From CAVALG01 sp045576295 (GTDB lineage Bacteria > Bacillota > Clostridia > Oscillospirales > Acutalibacteraceae), in assembly GCA_045576295.1 (NCBI GenBank), contig JAZNGF010000027.1, positions 1-11,986 of the forward strand: a DNA stretch of 11,986 nucleotides, given 5' to 3'. This document shows positions 1 to 5,165 of the stretch, piece by piece (the first letter of the stretch is position 1; each line of letters starts with the position of its first letter). A program made the position numbers and the translations under genes. The notes under the pieces are model-generated. The model worked only from the letters and a program-made list of their open reading frames with translations. It did not search any database and was not told the origin of the DNA.

Positions 1-23
1 TACCTCGGCTAATTGATACATAT

Positions 24-59
24 AAAAATACCGGATGCAATTTGCATTCGGTATTTTTT
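24..59 (+). terminator. Intrinsic terminator, probably bidirectional
   Basis: Two 17-base arms (24-40 and 42-58) are complementary apart from one G-T pair and are followed by a T run on the plus strand. The A run at the left base gives a T run on the minus strand as well, so it could stop transcription both ways. It probably closes an upstream plus-strand gene whose last codons would lie in the first 15 bases; too little is present to identify that gene. Confidence 0.8.
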
Positions 60-144
60 ATTTGCGGCATTTTTGCAAATGTAATATTGAGCTGATCGAA
101 AAGATGTTAAATAAAAAAAGTGATGATATTGAAAGGTTATAATT

Positions 145-384
145 ATGGGTCTTAGAAAGAAAAGAGTAGATAATGCTATTATAACGGATTTGTCAGCATA
201 TGGAAATATGAGCATACAAGAACTGGAAGATGAGTTAAAGACAGAGAAAACTCTTCTTGAAGAACTTGAAAACAATGAGCCGAGTGAAAATGATGAAATA
301 TCATATAACAACTGGTTAGAAAAATGCTCTGAACAGGAAAATGCAATTTGCATTATAGAGCACATGATAGACCAAAAACAATGA
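145..384 (+). CDS. Small acidic helical protein of unknown function
   Basis: This 79-residue protein is not one I recognise. It has a basic N-terminus (GLRKKR) followed by a mostly charged, Glu-rich stretch (about residues 25-55, containing ELEDELKTEKTLLEELE) that looks like a short coiled coil, and no membrane segment or signal peptide. The ATG at 145 is preceded by GAAAGG at 131-136 with eight bases of spacing, an acceptable ribosome binding site. It uses TGG for its single Trp (NNWLEK) and ends in TGA. It stands between a terminator on its left and an inverted-repeat structure on its right, so it appears to be its own small transcription unit inside the integrated element. A DNA-binding or accessory role is possible but nothing in the sequence shows it. 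Confidence 0.65.
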   Translation: MGLRKKRVDNAIITDLSAYGNMSIQELEDELKTEKTLLEELENNEPSENDEISYNNWLEKCSEQENAICIIEHMIDQKQ

Positions 385-395
385 TCAATAAGGAA

Positions 396-454
396 TGTAA
401 AAAGTGACAATAGTTAAATTTCTATTGTTTTTAGCTTGTATTTTACTTTTTACA
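396..454 (+). terminator. Nested inverted repeats, possible weak terminator
   Basis: An outer perfect 10-base inverted repeat (TGTAAAAAGT at 396-405, ACTTTTTACA at 445-454) encloses an inner 7-base stem (ACAATAG at 407-413, CTATTGT at 422-428) followed by TTTT. The inner stem and T run fit a weak AT-rich terminator for the 145-384 gene. The outer repeat could instead be an operator. Confidence 0.4.
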
Positions 455-455
455 A

Positions 456-659
456 ATGTGAATTGAAAAGTTGTTGAAAAAAGAGCCAAATGAAGATTCA
501 ATAGGTACTAAAAAGAATGCTCAAGGTATAGCGAAATGTGCGGAGAATATAATGGAGCTGTTTCTAAACGACGGTAATTGAACTGATTGAGAAGATTTTG
601 AAAGAGAAGTTACAATAAATATAAACTCAATGTCTTCTAAAGGAGAGAACTATGGTTAA
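456..659 (+). pseudogene. Decayed small gene with three in-frame TGA codons
   Basis: One frame runs from ATG at 456 to TAA at 657-659 and is interrupted only by TGA codons 2, 42 and 45 (459, 579, 588). Between them it encodes a plausible lysine- and glutamate-rich small protein (for example IEKLLKKEPNEDS and EDFEREVTI). Its final TAA overlaps the ATG of the next gene by eight bases (ATGGTTAA), the arrangement expected of translationally coupled genes, which argues that this was once a real gene at the head of the two-gene unit. Each TGA falls where Trp would be reasonable (NDGN-x-TD-x-EDFE). Neighbouring genes use TGG for Trp and TGA as stop, so recoding is unlikely and loss by G-to-A changes is preferred. 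No good ribosome binding site precedes 456. The longest uninterrupted part is 462-578. Confidence 0.4.
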
Positions 660-1989
660 ATATTGTGAATTTTGCAGAGAACTGCATGATGAAAATCAAC
701 TCTGTGAGCGATATAAAAGGGAATTAAAGAAACATCCGCAGTGGTTGTCTGAAGCAACGGAATTTGCTACACTGGCTGCGCAATATCACTTGATAACTTC
801 ACAAACTCTTGATAAAACCGCATCTGCGGTTAATAAAGTTTTGAATACCAACCTTTCGTATGAGGGCACTCATCAGGCTTTACATGATATAATGACGTTC
901 AAACAATTGAGTGTTGATGCTTTTGCAAAATCCAGTGTGTTTAGTTCACCCGATTCTGCAAGACGATATCTGGATTCGTTAGAAAACACAAAAGCATTAA
1001 TGGCAAAGCTTGGCGGTACAAGTAAAGAAGTTGAGGTTATGATGCGTAACAACGGCAGCTTAAAAGGACTGTTTTCGAATACCACTCTATATGGAGAAGC
1101 GCAGCATAATATGCCGGGGGTAGACGGTGTCACAAAGGTCTATAAGGTATTTGGCGGTAAAGAGACTCGTTTTAGTGTAAAATCCACACAATACAAGGTT
1201 ACGCCTGGGCATTCAACTATCGACAGTATTTTTAAATCTATAGAAAACGGTGATTTTGTTCCGGGTGATATTATCGAAGGCACACAAGGATATGAACAAG
1301 CGTTTAAGAAAAGATTAGAGCAAGAAATTGCCAAAGCCAACGCATCCGGAAATACACAAAAGGCAGAGATGCTTAAACGCTATGAAAATACTAAAGTAAA
1401 TGAAAGCGGTACGTCTCAGGATATACGCGCCGACGCTGAGAGGCAAAAAAACAAAATGGCAAAAAATAAAGCATACACTGAAATTACCGGCTCAGAGGTG
1501 GCATCGAAGATGCTACAAGGCGCGATAGTCGGTGCGGCGATTTCTCTTTCTGTTTCTTCTTTAACAAACTTTATCAGATATAAAAAAGGTGAACTCAGTG
1601 CAAAAGAAGCCTTTAGAGATGTTGGAGAAGATACTGTTAAGGGAGCTTTGGTTGGTGGAACTATGGCGGGTGTTACATTGTTTCTACCGGGTGGAATAAT
1701 AGGTTTTGCTGCGGGAATGGCGATTGGTGTTTATGTAAGCACTGTGTTTGGAAATGTTCTTGATGAAATTTTCGGAAAGGGATATTATGCAGAATTACTA
1801 CACGCAGAAGGATACATTGTCGGAACCGCAAAAAATATAGAAGAAATGATGCGTGAGTTTGGAAAGAATGTAATTTCCACACAAAACAATAATCGTGCAT
1901 CTTCAAAAACATTAGCGGCGATTAATTCGAAAGAAAAAACTGTATCTGATAAGTTGTCAAAATTGGCAGATAGTATGGAGGGGCTATAA
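652..1989 (+). CDS. Unknown protein with Cys/His N-terminus and glycine-rich membrane segments
   Basis: This 445-residue protein is not a family I can name. Residues 5-18 have the spacing C-x2-C-x3-H-x5-C (YCEFCRELHDENQLC), which could bind zinc. A long soluble, mainly helical region follows (about 20-280). Two hydrophobic glycine-rich segments come next, at about 287-308 (GAIVGAAISLSVSS) and about 332-370 (GALVGGTMAGVTLF, then GGIIGFAAGMAIG), separated by a charged KKGELSAKEAFRD linker. These have the small-residue spacing of glycine-zipper membrane helices. A soluble tail of about 75 residues ends the protein. There is no signal peptide. The ATG at 652 has a strong site, AAAGGAGAG at 639-647. 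The next gene starts one base after this stop codon, so the two proteins are almost certainly made together and probably act together. A membrane effector in a conflict or defence system is an inference from architecture and location only. Confidence 0.8.
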   Translation: MVKYCEFCRELHDENQLCERYKRELKKHPQWLSEATEFATLAAQYHLITSQTLDKTASAVNKVLNTNLSYEGTHQALHDIMTFKQLSVDAFAKSSVFSSPDSARRYLDSLENTKALMAKLGGTSKEVEVMMRNNGSLKGLFSNTTLYGEAQHNMPGVDGVTKVYKVFGGKETRFSVKSTQYKVTPGHSTIDSIFKSIENGDFVPGDIIEGTQGYEQAFKKRLEQEIAKANASGNTQKAEMLKRYENTKVNESGTSQDIRADAERQKNKMAKNKAYTEITGSEVASKMLQGAIVGAAISLSVSSLTNFIRYKKGELSAKEAFRDVGEDTVKGALVGGTMAGVTLFLPGGIIGFAAGMAIGVYVSTVFGNVLDEIFGKGYYAELLHAEGYIVGTAKNIEEMMREFGKNVISTQNNNRASSKTLAAINSKEKTVSDKLSKLADSMEGL

Positions 1990-1990
1990 A

Positions 1991-4162
1991 ATGGAGAATT
2001 ATGAACTTCTTTTAACTGCACAGGGCGAAGAGAATATAAGCGAAACGATCGAATGTTTGGTTGAAGCTGTTGAAGAGATATCCAAAGCATCCGAATCTGA
2101 TTTTAACACCATAAAAAACAAAAAATGGTACAATCGTCTTTGGGAAATGGTCACTTTTAGCAAGGATAATCAGAAAATTCAGGCTCGTGGTGTTGCTAAT
2201 CTTGCTAAACTTACTGAAATTGTGATGAAAACCATTGTCCTTGTGTCCAAGCAGGGCGCAGAAACTTCTGATTTGCTCAGTCAGGCAATTAAAAAAACAG
2301 AAGGCAATCTGGAAAAAATCGAGTGTCTTACCAACAATCAGGTAAAGATTGTAAATGCTATAAAGGAACTCAAGTGGGGATATAAAGAGAGATTGTCCGT
2401 TACTGATCTGAGTGTTGAAAAGCGCAATGCTATGTCAGCGGTGTTTTCTAAGTACATAAAAAATATAAATGAAGATATTGCTGAAAACGAGTTCGCACAG
2501 AGAATATACGGTTTGATATATTCTTCCTCTGCTCCTGCTGATGTGGATTATAGTATTCTCGACTCTTTTAACGACAATGAGACTATTTTGTTATATCGAT
2601 TAATTCAATCGTATTATTATGTGGCTACAAATCAATTTGACGATGATTCTGAAATTTTAGATTTCCTTCGAATCAGCAGAAAAGACGAAAAAATTATCAA
2701 AACCGATATTCAAGATACCATCAAATATTTGGGAAAAGAAAATTATATCAGCGCCTTCGATGATGGCTTTGATTATCGTTTTGTTGAAGATGATTCGGTA
2801 GAATGGGAAGAAATTACCGGTGCGTTCGAGGAAGAACAGACACCTAACTTTGTCATTTTCGAAGATATAACAATCTCTTCGATGACTCATATAGCAGAAG
2901 GTGAAACCTTAGAATACAGGAATAAAAATATAAAAATAGAATCGCTAATACAGTGTTGTGGAACGCTTGTTTTTGAAAACTGCAATATTACATACAATGT
3001 TTCAAATGAACTGCTTTCAAAATTTATAAATAGTACTTCTAACAAAAAGGGTGAAATTATTCTTGAAAATTCAGCGGTGTTATTTTCAAAAAATTGTTCA
3101 TTCACTTGTGAAAGCAAAACAGAGAAATTCTTTATAAATGCCAAAAGTGGTAGCTGTATTTCTTTTGAAAATTGTAAATTTAACGATTGCACTTATTTTA
3201 TCGGAGATAGAGCAAAAGAATTTCTCTTGGTTAATTCCGAAATTTATAATTGTGCTGAATCTTTTGTGAAACTACATTTTTACAATGACTATAAAAAATG
3301 CTGTATAGAGGGAAACACAGTGATTGAAGAGTTATTATCAAGTTATAATAAAACAACGGACTTTATGACTCTGTTTTACATCCATATAGCATATGATGTT
3401 AATATGGAATGTTCTATAGTTAATAACTCGATTATTCAAAGAGAAGAGTTCAGAAAAGATTTAGGAGAAAATGCTGCTTATATATATTTCAATCTCCATA
3501 ATGGAAGTATTTCAAATTGTACATTTATTGGAGCTGAGCGTTGTATAGATGACTGCATAAATATATCTAACTGTATTTTTAAGAATTGTATAAAACCGGT
3601 TTCTGTTCGTACTTATGATCATAACGCAAAGATAAATAATTGTCTTTTCCAATCTTGCTCTTATTCTATATCCATTGATTCAAATACTACAGTTTCCGGC
3701 TGTAAATTCATCGATTGTAATGGGATGCTTATTAACGGAAATTCGGCATATGAAGGTGGAGGTAAAATTGAGTTTTGTGAAATTCTCGATTATAAAACAT
3801 CCGGTTCTGGTATTGTGTTGACACGATCAAAAAAGTCTTCTTCGTCAAGCAATTCAATTCAAAATTGTATATTTGACGGTTGCGATTTAAGCGGATATTT
3901 AATTTCCTCTAATTGTGCAGAAAAACCGTATGATACTGTTGCTTATGTTCAAAATTGTGAATTTAGAAATTATGACGGTAAATTGATTAAAGAAACAGAT
4001 TCATATATGGGAATATTTAACGAAGTATCCTATACGGCAATCAAAACCAGCGGATGCATTGGAGTTGGTGATGCCCGTTGCATAAATCCTGTTTGTGACG
4101 TTTCGACGAAAGAAGCAGCACTTGCTTTTGCAGAAAAAATAGGAGCAAGCATAAATAGGTAA
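1991..4162 (+). CDS. Unknown large protein: helical N-terminus plus Cys/Asn beta-helix-like repeats
   Basis: This 723-residue protein has no signal peptide and looks cytoplasmic. Residues 1-130 are helical, with an aromatic patch at 44-56 (KKWYNRLWEMVTF) and a probable coiled coil to about 125. Residues 130-280 are helical and acidic. From about 285 to 690 it is built of irregular repeats carrying an [I/V/F]-x-N-C-x-[I/F]-x-x-C pattern: FENCNI, FENCKFNDC, ISNCTF, ISNCIFKNC, INNCLFQSC, VSGCKFIDC, IQNCIFDGC, VQNCEF. Regular Asn and Cys steps of this kind are characteristic of right-handed parallel beta-helices, where they form ladders inside the coil. The last 35 residues add more cysteines (GCIGVGDARCINPVC). 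The ATG at 1991 follows the previous stop codon by one base and uses the GGAGGGG at 1978-1984 inside the upstream gene, so translation is coupled. Such a solenoid could bind a ligand or a partner. The true function is unknown. Confidence 0.85.
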   Translation: MENYELLLTAQGEENISETIECLVEAVEEISKASESDFNTIKNKKWYNRLWEMVTFSKDNQKIQARGVANLAKLTEIVMKTIVLVSKQGAETSDLLSQAIKKTEGNLEKIECLTNNQVKIVNAIKELKWGYKERLSVTDLSVEKRNAMSAVFSKYIKNINEDIAENEFAQRIYGLIYSSSAPADVDYSILDSFNDNETILLYRLIQSYYYVATNQFDDDSEILDFLRISRKDEKIIKTDIQDTIKYLGKENYISAFDDGFDYRFVEDDSVEWEEITGAFEEEQTPNFVIFEDITISSMTHIAEGETLEYRNKNIKIESLIQCCGTLVFENCNITYNVSNELLSKFINSTSNKKGEIILENSAVLFSKNCSFTCESKTEKFFINAKSGSCISFENCKFNDCTYFIGDRAKEFLLVNSEIYNCAESFVKLHFYNDYKKCCIEGNTVIEELLSSYNKTTDFMTLFYIHIAYDVNMECSIVNNSIIQREEFRKDLGENAAYIYFNLHNGSISNCTFIGAERCIDDCINISNCIFKNCIKPVSVRTYDHNAKINNCLFQSCSYSISIDSNTTVSGCKFIDCNGMLINGNSAYEGGGKIEFCEILDYKTSGSGIVLTRSKKSSSSSNSIQNCIFDGCDLSGYLISSNCAEKPYDTVAYVQNCEFRNYDGKLIKETDSYMGIFNEVSYTAIKTSGCIGVGDARCINPVCDVSTKEAALAFAEKIGASINR

Positions 4163-4180
4163 ATATTGAATATTATACAA

Positions 4181-4215
4181 AGCTCGTCTGTTGTAAAGCA
4201 GGCGAGTTTTGTTTT
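4181..4215 (+). terminator. Intrinsic terminator after the two-gene unit
   Basis: An 8-base stem (CTCGTCTG at 4183-4190, CAGGCGAG at 4199-4206, one G-T pair) with an 8-base loop is followed by TTTTGTTTT. It lies 20 bases after the stop codon of the large beta-helix-like protein and closes that transcription unit. Confidence 0.85.
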
Positions 4216-4252
4216 ATAAAAAACAATAAATCTAAAACAAGTAGGGCAAGGC

Positions 4253-4348
4253 GTGAAATACTACTTAATTGGATTTTTCAGTGTATTTGGTCTTCTAATC
4301 GGAGCAGATGCACTACTTGAAAGGTCGAAAAGGAGGAAAGAAAAATGA
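4253..4348 (+). CDS. Possible 31-residue single-span membrane peptide
   Basis: A GTG-started frame encodes a hydrophobic stretch (YYLIGFFSVFGLLIG) followed by a strongly basic tail (ERSKRRKEK), the make-up of a small inner-membrane protein with its tail in the cytoplasm. AGGG at 4243-4246 is a weak ribosome binding site. Its stop codon overlaps the start of the next small frame as ATGA. It is very short and could be chance; the membrane pattern and the stop-start overlap are the only support. Confidence 0.35.
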   Translation: MKYYLIGFFSVFGLLIGADALLERSKRRKEK

Positions 4349-4740
4349 TAGCATTATTTCTAAAACTATCAAAGACGGCGTTAGAAGCGTTCAGTATGGG
4401 AGCAAGTGCTGCTATTTCATCACTTCTAAAAGCGATTTTGATAAACATTTAGATTTTGGCTTCTCGATACCGATTGATGAAAGCCGCTTTGAATGGATAG
4501 AATGTATTGAACACGGTTTTGTAAATTCCTGCATTGTTTTGGATAATGACAGAGCGATAAACATTGTAGGACGAAAAAAATATTTTGAACATCTAATTTG
4601 TTGCAGATTACGTTGACGTAGACGGCAACTTTGTTGATGATCAGTTAATCGGTCAAAAGGTTGTTTTTTCGGTTGAAGACGGTGCGAAAGATGCTAATAT
4701 GAACCTGCGCTCGCGTGTTGTAATGATAAAAGCAATCTAA
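4308..4740 (+). pseudogene. Frameshifted remnant of an unknown gene
   Basis: One frame is open from 4308 to 4616. Its second half, from about 4420, reads as plausible protein (SDFDKHLDFGFSIPIDESRF, then EWIECIEHGFVNSCIVLDND). Close to 4595 the coding character passes to the frame one base over, which runs 4597-4740 and ends in TAA (ADYVDVDGNFVDDQLIGQKV, then NLRSRVVMIKAI). A single indel near 4595 would join the two into one product of about 105 residues from 4420 on. The first part of the 4308 frame overlaps the better-supported peptide at 4345-4452 and may not be coding. I do not recognise the protein. The neighbouring small frames suggest that gene decay is common in this part of the element. 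Confidence 0.4.
4345..4452 (+). CDS. Possible 35-residue hydrophobic peptide
   Basis: This frame begins at an ATG preceded by a perfect AGGAGG (4331-4336) with eight bases of spacing, the best ribosome binding site in this part of the element. It encodes a hydrophobic, Ala- and Ser-rich peptide (KTALEAFSMGASAAISSLLK) that could form one amphipathic or membrane helix. It may be a genuine small peptide, or the start of a longer gene that has since shifted frame, since coding-like sequence continues in other frames to 4740. Confidence 0.4.
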   Translation: MIALFLKLSKTALEAFSMGASAAISSLLKAILINI

Positions 4741-4927
4741 TTGCCAATTTAAGTTCCCGGTAATAGACAATATCGGAAAGTTACCGGAGGAATGAGAATG
4801 TGCGAGCATCCTTCGGCTTGTGGTTATACCACATTGCTCTCAAATAATAGGTTGGAGAAAGGCTGGCCAAAGCTTTGAGTGCATATTATGATAATGATAT
4901 ACCTCCTATCATATATTGAAGTAGGGG
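4741..4927 (+). promoter_or_regulatory. Structured leader upstream of the recombinase genes
   Basis: This stretch between the remnant and the 65-residue gene is dense in inverted repeats. CCGGTAA (4757-4763) pairs with TTACCGG (4781-4787), partly covering the GGAGG at 4786-4790. GAGCA (4804-4808) and TGCTC (4835-4839) enclose TGTGGT (4819-4824) and ACCACA (4828-4833). TATGATA (4887-4893) pairs with TATCATA (4907-4913), with a CCTCC in the loop that could mask the later AGGGGG. The first structure could control translation of the 26-codon frame at 4798. Together they look like a cis-acting RNA or protein-binding region governing the recombinase. The role is inferred. Confidence 0.4.
4798..4878 (+). 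CDS. Possible 26-residue leader peptide
   Basis: An ATG at 4798 is preceded by GGAGG at 4786-4790 with seven bases of spacing. The frame encodes MCEHPSACGYTTLLSNNR and ends in TGA at 4876-4878. Its initiation region is partly held in a 7-base stem and its body covers two further inverted repeats, so it could be a leader peptide or just a translated part of a structured RNA. There is no recognisable domain; the C-x-H and second Cys near the N-terminus are too few to call a metal site. Confidence 0.35.
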   Translation: MCEHPSACGYTTLLSNNRLEKGWPKL

Positions 4928-5125
4928 GTGTTAGTAACGAAATACAAACAATATAATCTCGGTGATATTTCAGCAGTAGATAAGCCGGAGCATGAATTAA
5001 GACTATCTACGGCAATAATAATGTCGTTAAAGAATAAAAAGTTGCTAACACAGCAACAAGAAAGATTATGTATAGAAAAACTTGAAGAATTATTTAGAAA
5101 AGAAATGAGAATGAGCCGAGAATAA
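4928..5125 (+). CDS. Small helical protein next to the recombinase, candidate accessory factor
   Basis: This 65-residue protein is not a family I can name with confidence. Its C-terminal two-thirds is helical and charged (about residues 28-60, including KNKKLLTQQQERLCIEKLEE), a make-up shared by small SHOCT-like or accessory proteins that often sit beside large serine recombinases in clostridial elements. The next gene is the recombinase, 40 bases downstream, so it is a reasonable candidate for a recombination directionality factor or a regulator of the recombinase; this is inference from position. The start is uncertain: the GTG at 4928 lies directly on the AGGGGG that should serve as ribosome binding site, and no ATG occurs until 5020. 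Its stop codon lies in the loop of a perfect 9-base hairpin. Confidence 0.55.
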   Translation: MLVTKYKQYNLGDISAVDKPEHELRLSTAIIMSLKNKKLLTQQQERLCIEKLEELFRKEMRMSRE

Positions 5126-5136
5126 CCTCTCGGCTC
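5113..5136 (+). promoter_or_regulatory. Perfect 9-bp hairpin with a stop codon in its loop
   Basis: GAGCCGAGA (5113-5121) pairs perfectly with TCTCGGCTC (5128-5136). The six-base loop contains the TAA stop of the 65-residue gene. No T run follows directly, so it is not a standard terminator. A ribosome ending translation there would melt the stem, and an idle message would fold it, which could tune expression of the recombinase 30 bases downstream. Confidence 0.5.
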
Positions 5137-5165
5137 ACACTATATTTTAAGGAGTTGTTTATTTA

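Noticed and set aside
1..23. Left attachment site at the window start
   Set aside because: Neither strand here reads like the missing CotJC part (EE-x-x-H onward), and no copy of the right-junction sequence is seen; the left end must lie outside.
9..410. 133-residue minus-strand frame
   Set aside because: It is the antisense of the better-supported 145-384 gene and of the terminator; its composition (Ser/Phe-rich) is that of a shadow frame.
456..659. TGA read as Trp throughout the organism or element
   Set aside because: The genes at 145, 652, 1991 and 5166 use TGG for Trp, and the 145-384, apbE and hprK genes end in TGA, so the standard code applies to its neighbours.
4741..4927. CRISPR array or known riboswitch
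   Set aside because: The repeats are inverted pairs of different sequence, not regularly spaced direct repeats, and no riboswitch core that I know is recognisable.
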